Part shown: positions 32,846 to 45,071 of the stretch, piece after piece
How the letters are laid out: each line of letters opens with the position of its first letter
Numbering within the stretch: the stretch's first letter is position 1
From: Odobenus rosmarus divergens
Lineage: Eukaryota > Chordata > Mammalia > Carnivora > Odobenidae
Direction of reading: 5' to 3'
NCBI RefSeq assembly: GCF_000321225.1
Contig: NW_004450267.1
Coordinates: 5,559,195-5,623,194 of the forward strand
Length of the DNA: 64,000 nt
The notes under the pieces: model-generated
What the model saw: only the letters and a program-made list of their open reading frames with translations
Databases searched by the model: none
Told to the model about the DNA's origin: nothing
Position numbers and translations under genes: made by a program

Positions 32846-35030
32846 AAGACTTGTTAGGTAGGACCAGAGCTAGGCTCAATCTCGGGCTGCTGAATCTCCT
32901 GCTGAGGCGAGACCCATCTGTGAATTCTACCCAATGCCTAGCTTTTCCAGTTTGGCTGGTGGAAACAGGCACTTTTCCCAGCCTGGTGAGTACCAGGCAT
33001 TGTTACTTCTAGTCGTTTCGGATAGTTATTTTCCCCAGCCTTGGGGAATTTCTGCACATTTGCGTGGGATGATTAGTATTTAGCTAAATATGTAAGGGGG
33101 TCCCTTCACAGCCTTCCCTGCTACTCTCTGTTCTCTGATGCTCTGCTCTGTGAACTCTGGCCCCTTGAGACTCCCCAGGCTCTCAGCTCCATCTCCTCAA
33201 CTCATGGAGTCTTTTGGGATCTGACTGGTTCCCTTCTCTGTGCTGGAGCCTGAAAACTCAACCACAGGGCTGACCTCTTTTGTTATAGGTATCACTTTCT
33301 TTTGTTTCCTGATATCTGGTGTCTTCAAAACCATTTTGCATATTTTGTCCATTTTTTTCTTGCAGTCAGGAGGGTGAATCTGATCCTTGTTATTCCATCT
33401 TGGCCAAAGATGAGAATTTGAGTTTATTTCCCTCACTGCCACCCTTCCACCCTCCCCATTTTTCAGTCTGTCCACTCTAGCAGTATCTCATTTTTCCTTC
33501 AGTCTCCTGTCTGTGTTCATATTGTTACGGTGTAGTAAATTGTGATGACTTCTCCTTTCCTGCACACCTTTTTGTTCTCCCTGGAGTTGCTTTTGTTTGT
33601 TTGTTTAGGCTTCTATGCACCTTTCAATTAGCCAAATTCCAGTAGCTGTCTAAATTCCTCAAGATGTCAATTCTTTTAGGTGTTCTATTGAATGGATCTT
33701 TCTGAAGAAGTCTCCGTCAGAGCCTTGTGCCCTGCAGCAGCATGGTCTGGTTGCTGTCTATCACAGATGCTTAGCTATCCTCCTGGGACCTCCTTTCAGC
33801 ATCCTGGGCATCTCCTTCACTGCTTTTCTGTGTTGGATCACCTGTGTCCACGTCTTCCTCTTTGTTGGTTTACTGTCTGGTTTTGGTAGAGCCTGTCCTT
33901 TAGTACCTTCCTGAGAGGAGGGTATATGGGCAGGAGATTATTTGGAGACCTCGCCAGCCTGATAATCAACTGAATACAAAGATCTACGTTGGAAATTGCC
34001 TGCCTTTGGCATCTTGAGTATATTGCATTGAGGTTCTAGAGTTAACACTGAAGTCTAAAGTCACTCTACATCTTGTGTGGGACCTGTGTGGTACCCTCTG
34101 CCTTGCCCAGGAGTGTGTAGGATCTTCTATTTCCAATATTCTGGATACTGGATATTGGAGATTGGAGATATGGATACTGGATCCGTATGGATATGGATCT
34201 GGATACTTGATACTGGAGATACTCTTTATCTCCAGTATTCTGTTTCCTAATGACTTCCTAATTATGTAGCTCATTGTGGGTCTGTTTTCATCTTGCACTG
34301 TATGTTCAGTGAACCCTTTTAATTTGGAAACTTGTACTTCAGGTCTGGAAGATTTCTTGTTTTGTTTTGGTCATTTCCCTCCCTCCTTGCTCTCCCCTGT
34401 ACTCCTTTTGTTTAGATGTTGGACCTTCCTATACTGATCATCTGGTTTTCTTATTTCTTTCTCTCCTGTTTGCCGTCTTTATGTGGAAGACCTGAACTTT
34501 ATTCTCCATCCCTTCTATTGTAACTTTAGCTATTTTGATAGCAGTAAATGTCTATTGATATTTTATCCCATGTGTGGCATGCATGAGATAGACACAAAAC
34601 TATTAAATTCAACTTTAGTAATAGGAACATTGGGAGAATGGAGTAGGATTTTTGATTAGGGAAATATCTACATTTCACTAAAACAAACAAAAAACTCCTC
34701 CCTAAAAGGGCTTAACCTGAAATTTTAAGGTCCAAAGTAAGAAAGATATTAGGAAGGTTAGGAGAAGTGTGAGAATCTAATAAGGAGAACATTCTCAGAA
34801 TGAATTTCTTGGGAATTCAATAGACTGATTTCTCTATCCACTGACATTAACGGGACTTACACAGAATTGAGAAGCATCATTGGTATAATAAGTCATCCTG
34901 TAAACTGATGCTCATGGCCATGGTGTAAAGGGCCTTCAGAAAGAGTGGTCAGGGTCAACAATGGGAGAGAATATGTGAGAACAGGACTGTTCTGGCTAAG
35001 TCAAATGATTGGCACAATTACAGGCTTTCT
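32846..35030. other. TNK2 intron, mostly old LINE-like or unique sequence
   Basis: T-rich on the + strand, as in decayed antisense LINE DNA. It includes a GGATA-rich patch with a perfect hairpin at 34130-34240. No exon is recognised. Confidence 0.55.
34210..34238. repeat. Perfect 12-bp inverted repeat
   Basis: ATACTGGAGATA (34210-34221), a five-base spacer, then TATCTCCAGTAT (34227-34238). It closes a GGATA/TGGATAC-rich stretch that starts near 34140. Confidence 0.9.
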
Positions 35031-35036
35031 CCAGAG

Positions 35037-35330
35037 CAGTGGCTCTAACTCCAGTCTGGACTCATCTGAAGAGGCTTTAAGATCGGATGCCTAGTCTCAC
35101 CTAGGCCAAGGTGATTAGAAGCTCAGTGGGTGGGGCTTCCACATGGACACTCTGCTAGCTCCAAGTGATTTTAATGCCTAGCCAGTGCAAAGAATACCTC
35201 CAGGAGACCCTTACTTCCCAGACTGTGGTCTGCTGGACCAAAACATGTGTCACTTAGGAGCTTGTTAGAAATGGAGAATCTTAGGTCCTACCCCATATCC
35301 ATGGAATCTGAATCTGCATTAAAGTTTGAA
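35037..35330. mobile_element. Two MER5-like DNA transposon remnants
   Basis: The first runs from CAGTGGCTCTAACTCCAGTC to about 35200. The second has CCCAGACTGTGGTCTGCTGG, GGAGCTTGTTAGAAATGGAG and CATGGAATCTGAATCTGCAT, the usual order of MER5A. Confidence 0.7.
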
Positions 35331-36650
35331 GTCTGAAATTTTCTTTTCCTGCGTAGTCTGTTTCCTCTTGGTCACTTTTTCTTGTGTAGTTTGCTCTCTC
35401 TCTCTCATGTTAGAGGCTTGCCTTGGTGTCTGGTAATTTTGTGTTGTCTGCTCTCAGCTAAGGGTGGGAAGCTACGGCACTGGATGGTCTTGGTGATGGA
35501 GCTTCTTTGTGTGGTGACCTGGATGGGCCATTTGTTGGGAACTCCTGGTGTTGGTATCCTTCTGCCTTTCTTGGCCTGGTCAGAGTCACCAGAAGAGACA
35601 CTCTTGTCTCCTGCCGAGAGGTGGAAGCCTGGCGCCATGTTCCAGGAGCAAGTGGAGAAGGGGACCGGGATCTCGCTGTCTATGCGCACGTCCCTTGTTT
35701 GGGATGCAGCACACACATACCCCTCCCTCCCGCCCCCGCCCCTCATTCTCCACCAGGCCCGCTGGGCCAGTCCAGACGTTCCAATATCCCCTGTAGGGAA
35801 ATCCCTGCCTTTTGCAGGGTGGTAGAGGGACAGTCACCCAGTGGCTTTGTATGGGGGAAGGGGTATAGGTGGTCTTACTGCTTCTTAAACAGCTTTTAAG
35901 TAATACTCTATATTTTTAGCATTTCCCTCTGCCACCTCTTCTTCTCGTAGAGGTTTTTGGGGCTTCCATTTCCCAGGCTGTTTGAGGATTCCGTGGGGTC
36001 AGTTAGGTGCTTCTCACCTTGGGGGTTGTGATTTTTCTCAGCTCTGCTACCCCTTGTCACTGGCCCAGCTGCTTTCCAGCTTCCACAGTTTTGCTGTGGT
36101 CATTTCCTCTGCTGTTCTTCCCATCCTTAGGGACTTCTGCCATTCAAAAAATTTCTCTTACATTTTTTTTTTCTCTTTTTAAAATTGTAGTTTTGGTCAA
36201 GTTTCAGGAAGGAGTGGAATTATGTGTATGTGTGCAGTCTGCTGTCTTTTCCTGAAACCTCTATCTTCTCTTTAAACTTCCTCAGAGAATCCCTGAATTC
36301 ATTCAGTATATATTTGATGATAGGACTCCCGCTCTGCCCTCCGTGGGCCCGCATCTCTGAGCCAAGAAATTCAGTGTGCAGTTGTATATGGGCTGAGTCC
36401 TGGCTTCCTCTCTTTCTCTCTGCGTTACCCTGGTCACCTCCTCAGACCTCCGTTTTCTCATCTGTAAAACAGGGATAATGCAGGGTAGTAAGGGGAGGTT
36501 TGTAATCATTCAATGAAGATAAAGCTTGGGTGACCCTCTCAGGTCCCCTCCCTCTTTGGGAGCTTTGTATTCTATCACTCAATAAACTTTACTATCAATA
36601 AACTGCTTTCCTGCCCACCAAAAAAAAGAAAAAGAAAAAGATAAAGCTTT
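35331..36650. other. TNK2 intron, unique sequence
   Basis: Pyrimidine-rich sequence with no recognised exon. Frames of 110-150 codons are open near 35400-35900 on both strands, but the proteins look like low-complexity chance frames. Confidence 0.55.
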
Positions 36651-36653
36651 TTT

Positions 36654-36768
36654 TGTTTTTAAATTAATTAATTAGATCAAGATCATTAGATCTAATTAAT
36701 AATTAGATCAAGACCTGAGCTGAGATCAAGAGTCAGGTGCTTAACCCACTGAGCCACCCAGGCGCCCC
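36654..36768 (-). repeat. Truncated Can-SINE with ATTAAT-rich tail
   Basis: GAGATCAAGAGTCAGGTGCT and GAGCCACCCAGGCGCCCC at the right, and an AATTAATTAATTAGATCAAG stretch at the left. AGATAAAGCTTTT flanks both sides. Confidence 0.85.
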
Positions 36769-36799
36769 TAGATAAAGCTTTTAAAGAACCTGCACATAG

Positions 36800-36945
36800 G
36801 GGCACCTGGCCGGCTCAGTCAGTCGAGCCTGTGACTCTTGATCTCAGGGTCTTGAGTTTGAGCCCCATATTGGGCATAGAGATTACTAAAAATAAACAGA
36901 CAAATTAATTAATTAAAAACCCCATTGCTTTCCATTAAAAAAAAA
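36800..36945 (+). repeat. Short Can-SINE variant
   Basis: Head GGGCACCTGGCCGGCTCAGT, then GACTCTTGATCTCAGGGTCT and an A-rich tail. Confidence 0.85.
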
Positions 36946-38936
36946 AAACAAAAAAAGAAGCTGCACATAGTGTCTTCTTGAAGACCTAGACCGTAACTTC
37001 TTCCTATTTCCTCAGAACCCTGGCACAGGGTGAGCACACCGTAGGTACATAGTGAGGTGACTGAGGAGAGGATTGGCGCGAGAGTTTTGGCCTGGTCTCT
37101 TCCTTCAGCAGCGGTGCGTCCTGGGAGACCTGGAGCCAAGGGCCTCAGCTGGGTGTGAGAACACCGGGTCTTTCCTGTCTCTGCCTGTCTCCTAATTGCT
37201 GTGTCTCTTGATAAGGCAGGGTCTCCTCTCCTGGCCCCTTACCTTTATTCGTCCCTGACCTTGGCGTGGCTGCCCGTCTGTGGCTAGAAAAGAATCACCA
37301 CCGCTCTGAGCTGTTGATCTCCTCCAGGTCCGGATGATAGTGTGTAAGTGCGTTGGACCAGGCAAGTCCCTTCCCCTTTCAGGGTCTGGGTTTCCTTATT
37401 GCTAAAATGGAGAGGCAGGATATAGTGGGTGGGAAGTAGTCCCAGGTTCAGACCCTTCCTCTCCTGGGCCCTGCAGCCTGTCCTGCACTGGATGTTGCTA
37501 GCTCCTGGGTTTCTGGTTCTGGATGTGGTCCAGAGGGGATGAGCAGTCCCTCTTGCAGAATGAATGTGACTACCAGTCACAGCTCTGGCTTCTTTCCCCA
37601 CCCCACCTCCAGGGCTCAACAATAGGCCCCTTCAGCTCAAGGCTCTTGCTGAAGGGGTGGGGGTGGGGTGGGGCCTGAGCCAGCAGGCAGAGGACCAGCC
37701 CGGCAGCCCCTGCCCAGCCCTGGAAGAGCTCTGGGAGTGGCTGGCTGCCGGCAGCTGGACTGCCTCCTTCCTCCCTTCCCGGGAGTCACTGCATCAGTGG
37801 GTGCTGTGATGATGATGCCTGGGCCAGAGGATTGGCAAGAGGCAGCTCTCTGCAGAACCCTGCATCCCAGCCCTGGCACCAGGACGTGCCTGGTGTGCAT
37901 GTGCACAAAGCCCGGACAGCTGCTGGAATTTATCCTCTGCCGCACACGAGTGTTGTTCTGTTGGTGGAAGGAAAGCTCCAGGAATATGTAGGGTTCTCAG
38001 GGTCCTGTCTCTGGGTGTCAGGGTTGACGGGCCAGTCTTGAGCTGCTGGAGCACGAAACAGCCGCAGAATACTTCAACACCAAGTTGGTACATTTGGGGA
38101 GGAGTTGAGTTCAGTGTGGTCTGTGCAGTGGGGTTTAGTCAGATTCTTTCCTTTGCTCTCTGAAAGTCATACCTTCTTCTCTGCTGCAGTCGAAGATGAG
38201 GCATGGCAGGTCCCCGTATCTGATCTGGGTCCCTGCTTTTGTGCCCTGCCTTCCCAGCCTGTCACTCCCTCGAGCCGCCCCCCACTCGCCTTGGTGAGGC
38301 TGGGATGCCTGACACATTGGACTTCCTTCCCATCGACGCTGCGGTGTCGTGTACTCCAGCTCTCCCTGCAGAGTCTAGTGAGAATGCAGCCTTCTGCAGC
38401 AGGCCCATCATGGGCTCTCTCTCTGCCTGAGATACTGGCCGTGTCGTCCCCGGTGCTGAACCGGCTTTGTGGGAGCAAAGTAGCTTATGGGTCTGGGACA
38501 GGAGTGGCTGTAATGAGATTGGCAGCCCCTCTCTCCACAAAGGTGCTTGCTTTTCTGGATTAGAAATACTGGGAGGGAGCAAAGCCAGGGCGGGCGGAGG
38601 CGGGGAGGCAGTGAGGCTTAGTCCTGGTATCTGCTGGAAGTAAGGCAGCCCTCCTTTCTTCAGGGTCCATCTTACGGGTTTGAAGTCCCTTTCGGCAAAC
38701 TCTCTTGACCAGGTACCTTGCCAGCTTCTGCATTCAAGTTGACAAATAAAAACAGATGGTTACTTTACAAGGTAGAAACCACAGTAGAGGTTTGTGTATA
38801 GAACTCTCTCAGTAGAATTATGTATTGATATAGATTGCAGATTGTTATAAGAACAGTAACCCATTAAGGATCAGAGCATGACGGATAATTAAAAATTTTT
38901 AAATTCATTTGGCTATTTTCCACATGTACTATACTA
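36946..38936. other. TNK2 intron, GC-rich unique part
   Basis: Unique-looking, moderately GC-rich sequence. I see no SINE and no recognised exon. Frames up to about 150 codons are open around 38105-38580 on both strands without family resemblance. Confidence 0.55.
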
Positions 38937-39278
38937 TAGTTGACTCTTGCACAACGTTGGGGTTAGGGCTGCTGACCTCTCTCGCACAGTTGAAAATCTG
39001 CACGTAACTTTTGACTCCCCAAAAACTTAACTACTGATAGCCTACTGTTGACTGGAAAACTTAACAAATAACATCAGCAGTCAGCACATATTTTATATGT
39101 TATGTGTATTATATACTGTATTCTTGCAACAAAGTAAGCTGGAGAAAAGAAAATGTTATTAAAAATCATAAGGAAGAGAAAATAGCATTTCCAGGACCGT
39201 ACTGTATTTATCGAAAAAAATCCACATATAAATGGACCTGCACTATTCAAACCCATGTTGTCCAAGGGTTAACTATAT
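38937..39278. mobile_element. Tigger2-like (TcMar) DNA transposon remnant
   Basis: Starts AGTTGACTCTTGCACAACGT and ends CCCATGTTGTCCAAGGGTTAAC, which are imperfect inverted copies. Inside are GACTCCCCAAAAACTTAACT and AAAATGTTATTAAAAATCAT. Non-autonomous, no transposase frame. Family name from memory of the consensus. Confidence 0.75.
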
Positions 39279-39712
39279 TATGTGTTTATACCATTCCTGT
39301 TTTCAAATATTATTTTAAAAATAACATGGAAGGAATGGTAAAAATAACCATTTGGGGGTAGGAAATAACAGTTTACAGAGGAGATGACATGGGTCTTGAG
39401 GGATGTGTAGGAGTTCATCATGTAGACAAAGAGAAGGACCATCACAAAGAGAATAGCTCAGAGACATTTAAATTAAAGAAGGGAGTGTGTCTAGGGACGG
39501 GCAAGTATCTTTTTTTAAAATTTAAATTCAATTAACATACAGTGTATTATTAGTTTCAGAGGTAGAGGTCAGTGATTCATCAGTCTTATATAACACCCAG
39601 TGCTCATTATATCATGTGCCCTCCTTAATGTCCATCACCTAGTTACCCCATCCCTCCACCTCCCTCCCCTCCAGCATCCCTGTTTGTTTCCCATGATTAA
39701 CAGTCTCTTGGG

Positions 39713-39905
39713 GTGCCTGGGTGGCTCAGTCGTTAAGTGTCTGCTTTCGGCTCAGGTCATGATCCCAGGGTCCTGGGATCGAGCCCCACATCGGGCTCCC
39801 TGCTCGGCGGGAAGCCTGCTTCTCCCTCTCCCACTCCCCCTGCTGTGTTCCTGCTCTCACTATCTCTCTCTCTGTCAAATAAATAAATAAAATCTTTAAA
39901 ATAAT
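39713..39905 (+). repeat. Can-SINE nested in L1
   Basis: Head GGGTGCCTGGGTGGCTCAGT and tail AAATAAATAAATAAAATCTT. It interrupts the 3' UTR of the surrounding L1 with AGTCTT on both sides. Confidence 0.93.
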
Positions 39906-40141
39906 TTTTAAAAAGTCTTACGGTTTGTCTCCCTCTCTGATTTTATCTTGTTTTATTTTTTCCTCTCTTCCCCTATGATCCTCTGTTTTCTTTCTTAAAT
40001 TCCACAAATCAGTGAGATCATAGGATAATTGTCTTTCTTGGATTGACTTACTTTGCTTAGCATAATACCCTCTAGTTCCATCCACATCGTTGCAAATGGC
40101 AAGATTCCATTTTTTTTGATGGCTGAGTAATATTCCACATC

Positions 40142-40344
40142 TTTTTTTTTTTTTTTTAGATTTTATTTATTTAATTTGACAGAGAGAAAGACAGCGAGAG
40201 CAGGAACATAAGCAGGGGGAGCGGGAGAGGGAGAAGCAGGCTTCCCACTGAGCAGGGAGCCTGATGTCGGACTCGATCCCAGGACCCCGGGATCATGACC
40301 TGAGCCGAAGGCAGACGCTTAACGACTGAGCCACCCAGGTGCCC
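40142..40344 (-). repeat. Can-SINE nested in L1
   Basis: Reverse-oriented. Target-site duplication ATTCCACATCTT flanks it (about 40131 and 40346). Confidence 0.95.
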
Positions 40345-41984
40345 ATTCCACATCTTCTTTATTCATTCATCTTTCGATGAACATGTGGGCTCTTTCCATA
40401 GTTTGGCTATTGTGGACATTGCTGCTATAAACATTGGGGTGCAGATGCCCCTTCAGATCACTACATTTGTATCTTTAGTGTAGATACCTAGTAGTGCAGT
40501 TGCTGGGTCATAGCTCTGTTTTCAAGTTTTTGAGGAACCTCCATACTGTTTTCCAGAGTAGTTGTACCAGCTTGCATTCCCACCAATGGTGTAGGAGGGT
40601 TCCCCTTTCTCCGCATCCCCGCCAACATCTGTCGTTTCCTGACTTGTTAATTTTAGCTCTTCTGACTGGTGTGAGGTGGTATCTCATTGTGGTTTTGATT
40701 TGTATTTCTCTGATGCCGAGTGATGTTGAGCATTTTTTCATGTATCTGTTGGCCTTTTGGATGTCTTCTTTGGAGAAATGTCTGTTCATGTCTTCTGCCC
40801 ATTTCTTGATTGGATTATTTGTTCTTTGGGCGTTGAGTTTGCTAAATTCTTTATAGATTTTGGATACTAGCCCTTCATCTGATACATCATTTGCAAATAT
40901 CTTCCCCCCATTCAGTAGGTTGTCTCTTGGTTTTGTTGACTGTTTCCTTTGCTGTGCAAAAACTTTTTATCCTGATGAAGTCTCAATAGTTCATTTTTGC
41001 CTTTGTTTCCCTTCCTTTGGAGATGTGTCTAGGAAGAAGTTGCTGCGGCCGAGGTCACAAAGATTGCTGCCTGTGTTCTCCTCTAGGATTTTGATGGATT
41101 CCTGTCTTACATTTAGGTCTTTCATGCATTTTAAGTCTATTTTTGTGTGTGATATAAGGAAATGGTCCAGTTTAATTCTTTTGCATGTGGCTGTCCAATT
41201 TTCCCAACACCATTTGTTGAAGAGACTTTTTTCCATTGGTTATTCTTTCCTGCTTTGTCAAAGATTAGTTGACCATAGAGTTGAGGGTCCATTTCTGGGT
41301 TTTGTCTTCTGTTCCATTGATCTATGTGTCTGTTTTTGTGCCAGTACCGTACTGTCTTGATGATTACAGCTTTGTAATAGAGCTTGAAGTCTGCAACTGT
41401 GATGCTACCAGCTTTGGTTTTCTTTTTTAACATTCCTTTGGCTATTTGGGGTCTATTTTGGTTCCATACACATCTTAGAATTATTTGTTCTAGCTCTGTG
41501 AAAAAAGTTGATGGTATTTTGATAAGGATTGCATTGAATGTGTAGATTGCTCTAGGTAGTGTAGACATTTTAACAATATTTATTCTTCCAATCCATGAGC
41601 ATGGAACGTTTTTCCAGTTCTTTGTGTCGTCCTCAATTTCTTTCATGAGTGTTCTATAGTTTTCTGAGTACAGATCCTTTGCCTAAACCTGGTTCAGTTT
41701 ATTCCTAGGTATCTTATATTTTTGGGTGCAGTTGTAAATGGGATTGACTCTTTAATTTCTCTTTTTTCTGTCTCATAGTTAGTGTATAGAAATGCAACTC
41801 ATTTCTCTGCATGGATTTTATATCGGGAAGGGCATGTATCTGATTTGGTTGGAACATGGAGACATTTGAAGAAAATGATAAGGTATGGAGGTGGACAAAG
41901 AGGCAAGAAATACATCCTGAAGGGCCTTGTATTTGGCTTATTGAGGAGTTACAGAAGGATATAAGCAGGGGAGGGACTTCAGAT

Positions 41985-42205
41985 GACAGTAATAGCAATA
42001 GGCAGCTACGTGCTAGGTGCTGTGCTAAGTGTGCTATTCATTATCTCATTGAATCTGCATTCTACGAAGGAGGTGCTATTTACTCCCATTTCACAGATGA
42101 GGAAACTGAGTCTTAGAGGTTAAGTCATTTGCCCAAAAGTTGCCCAACTAGAAAGTGACAGAGCCAAGATTTCAGCTCAGGTCTGTCTGATTCTTGATCC
42201 CATTG
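41985..42205 (-). repeat. MIR
   Basis: GCTAGGTGCTGTGCTAAGTG, CACAGATGAGGAAACTGAGT and GTGACAGAGCCAAGATTTCA are the MIR core in reverse. Confidence 0.85.
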
Positions 42206-44559
42206 GTATTGATCAGAGGAATAAAAAGGAGGCAGAAACAAGATTTTGTGGCCTGCCTAGTGGGGAAGGTAGGAAGTTATGGTTGGGGTGGGGGTGAGGT
42301 TTCTAGCCTGGGTGGCAAGTGTTGGCTTGTGATATTTTCAGTCAGGGTATAGGGACATGTGTTAGCTAGCTTTAAAGGGGTGCTCATGAGCTGAGTTTGG
42401 ATATACAGAATTTGTGGTACCTATGCATCCTCCTGGTGGAACTGCCCTGGAACTGTCTGGAAATGTGGGCCTAGAGCTTCAGGGGGTTAGAAATGGAGAC
42501 AGAGCACGTGGTAATTGCAGCCCTGGGGGAGGAGAGGAAGTGACACCCAGAGAGCAGAGCATCCACTGAGAGGAGAAGGGCGGGTGAGTTCAGAAGTCTT
42601 TGGGAGATCTCAGCAGTTAAGGAGAAGGGTGAAGAGGCTCCAGGGCTGCACTTGGGGCCTGGGGGCCCAGCACCACTAAGCCAGTATGCCTCAGCTTTGC
42701 CTCTCCTCAGAACTGCAGCTTGCCAAGCTCTCCTGGGACGGGCTGGGCCCCCGCGTCCTGGAGATGGAGAGGGTGTGGACAGCCATGGTGTGTGTCTGAA
42801 CCACCCCCTCTCTCCGTTGGCCCCAGGCCAGCCTCCTCCCCAGACCAGTGTGATGTCAGACCTGGGCTGACCTGAAGGTGTGGGGTTGCCTGGTGCAGTT
42901 CCCTCTGGGATGAGGTCCTACGGGGAGCCAGCCTGGCTTTGGTCCAGAAGCTTGGGGCCTACGTACAGAGGGGTGAGTTGAGGCTGACTGGGCTTGGTGG
43001 GGCTGAAGCAAGATAATCCTCTGGGAGAGGAACTATAAGTCCCCCTCCTCTTCCCCAATATATTGTTTTCCCTCCAGGACTTAGAGAAGAGGGAGGGTAG
43101 GGGTGGGAGAGGGCTGGCTTGGAGGTGAGGTTGGCATATATTCCCAGGAATACGGTAGATTGTTTTGGAAAAATCTCTTGGCCGGAAATTACATGTCATG
43201 TCTGCTCCTCCGTGTGGATTTGTCACTTCACTGATGCTGCTGGAGAGGCTGGGGGAAGGGAGTGGACAGCAGAGGCAAGCTGGTTCCTGGCCACTCTCAG
43301 CTCCCTTTAGAGATAAGGGGGCAGGTTACAGACCGGAGGGGTATACATGTAGGGTGGATTCCCCAAATCCTAGAGGCAGTTTGGATCATGCGGATATCTT
43401 ATAGCAGAATGGCATTAGGAAGCGGGGGAGTTATGGGTGGAGGAGGTAAGGAGAAAGCAGGAAGGAGGAATGATTTCGATCAGACCCTTCATTCATCCAG
43501 CGACAGACCTGGCATTTTCAGCCTTTTTTTCTCTAGCTTTGGGTCAGTACAGCCTCCTGACTTTGGGTTCTTACAGCCTCCCACAAAACTAGTTTCTGTT
43601 AGAGCTGTGGTAAGATGCCCAGGAACTTCTGCCTGGAATAGATCCCCTGCCTGGCAGGGTCATCCCCCACCCCAGTATGCTTCAAGGTAGAGAAGGAGCT
43701 TGTGAGGAGAGTGAGCCTTGTAGGAACTCATCCTAGTATCCTCCTGGGGTCTCCTTCCTCAGTCTTGAGGTTGAGTTTGTTGGGGGTGGGCGGAAGGGGG
43801 GGGGCAGGTATCTCAGCATCTCCCTCTTCCTCTGCCCCAACCCCGGAAGGGGAGGGTTCCCAGAGCTCAGCCCTAAATACCTGGTACTAAGGAGTCAGTG
43901 GATACTTCAGATGCCGGCAGAATGAGAGGGTGTGCGTGGGGCACCTTGGGGCCCTCAGGGCTGGCGGGAGAGGAGGAGCCTCTGCAGTGGAACTTCCTCT
44001 GCTAGCACTGACCTCACCCCAGTACTGGGTGGCAGAGCCCTGCGTGGGCACGTGTTGGAGCACCTTTTCCCGCGGGGAGTGTGGGCACTGGAGGCGCTCT
44101 TCTGAGGCCAGAGGTCAGCCCTAGCCCTGTGCCCTGCCCTGAGCTCCCAGGCACACAGCCTGTGCAGTCTTGCGGGGAGGCAGGGGGGGCAGGCAGGGAG
44201 ATGTCAAGGCCAGGCTGGGAGGAGGCGTAGGGCTGGGGCGGGCTGTGGTCTCGCTCCCGGTGCTGGAGGCGTGGCTTCCATGGCTGGGCAGGTTCGCGGG
44301 CGCTGAGGGAGTGGAGTGCCGAGTGGAGCGGCAGGGAGCCCGGCAGGTGGGCGCATGTTTGGAGCCTGGTGGTGTGGAAGCCAGGCAGGTGAAGGGACCA
44401 GGCATCAGGCCCCAAGGAGGGGAGGGGTCTCAGGTCAAGTCAGGATGGGGCTCCTCTTACGTGAGCTTCTTGGATGGACCTCCTTATGGAATAGGGGACT
44501 CCTTTATGAATCCCCAGGACCTAATTGGTGGCGGTGGAGCTCTGGGGTCCTGGAGGTGG
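42206..44559. other. TNK2 intron, GC-rich unique sequence
   Basis: No young repeats are seen. GC content rises from 43.7 kb towards the second GC-rich block at 44.6 kb. No exon is recognised in this stretch. Confidence 0.55.
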
Positions 44560-45071
44560 CCCAGGGGCTGAGGGGAGCTGTGGCCCTGCGGTCATTGGAG
44601 GTGGGCCCGCGCCGTGGCACCCGCTCTCTCCGGGGATCAGCCGGTGGTTGGTGGTGGTGCTGCGGAGAGGCGGCGGCGAAGCGGCGGCTCCTTGGAATGG
44701 AGGCTGGGGACCGGGTTGGGGGAGAGGCCGCCCGTGGGCCCTGCTCAGGAGACGGCAGGAGACCGCGACCATCGGGGCTGGGCTGGGGCTCTGGCCGGCC
44801 AGCCAGTGGCGGATGAGAGGCTGTGGGCGGGTGTGTGTGGGGGGGGCCATGGACCGGCCTCCCCCGCTGAGGTGCCCCTCCTTCTGGAGGATGCTGGAGG
44901 CCCGGCCCCTCAGGACGCAGGGCAGTGACGCTGCCGTTGCCGGTGCCGCCGGAGGGGCGGGGGCTGCGGGAGGGCTCTGCTCCCCTCCCTGGCTTGAACG
45001 CCGGGAGTTTGGGTGCCATGGGGGAGAGATCTGCATATCAGCGCCTGGCTGGGGGTGAGGAGGGACAGCAG
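44560..45071 (+). promoter_or_regulatory. TNK2: GC-rich block, probable internal TNK2 promoter with first exon
   Basis: CpG-dense sequence (GCGGCGGCGAAGCGGCGGCT-like runs) that ends with an exon carrying an ATG in a good Kozak context and a splice donor at 45072. The block is in TNK2 orientation and separate from the 23-kb island, so it is best explained as an alternative promoter. The transcript start is not visible. Confidence 0.6.
45018..45071 (+). CDS. TNK2: TNK2 alternative first coding exon 'MGERS'
   Basis: The ATG at 45018 has G at -3 and G at +4. Eighteen codons read MGERSAYQRLAGGEEGQQ and end in phase 0 before the donor GTAATG at 45072. Joined to the exon at 51548 it continues [12 protein letters not shown], so the canonical Met becomes internal. 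I recall a human TNK2 isoform starting MGERSAYQRLAGGEEGPQ, which agrees at 17 of 18 positions. This is a different N-terminus for the same kinase. The splice is inferred from phase and recognition. Confidence 0.8.

Larger units (their letters stand above)
39511..41824 (-). mobile_element. Carnivore LINE-1, 5'-truncated, antisense, with target-site duplication
   Basis: A 2.3-kb L1 in reverse. Its minus-strand frames at 40508-40789 ([20 protein letters not shown]) and 41137-41646 ([20 protein letters not shown]) are the C-terminal part of ORF2, downstream of the reverse transcriptase. The 3' end is at 39511 after a T run. Flanks GGGACGGGCAAGTATCT (39494-39510) and GGGAAGGGCATGTATCT (41825-41841) match at 15 of 17 bases. 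Two Can-SINEs are nested inside. The ORF2 frame is broken and ORF1 absent, so it cannot move by itself. Confidence 0.93.

Noticed and set aside
38105..38582. Frames of 100-150 codons on both strands in the TNK2 intron
   Set aside because: Overlapping open frames on both strands without codon or domain signal; no splice pattern linking them.
40508..41646. Minus-strand frames that could be taken for host genes
   Set aside because: They are pieces of L1 ORF2 inside a bracketed L1 insertion.
44525..45058. Plus-strand frame of 177 codons across the second GC-rich block
   Set aside because: It starts at GTG, lies out of frame with the MGERS start and has no family resemblance; GC-rich shadow frame.
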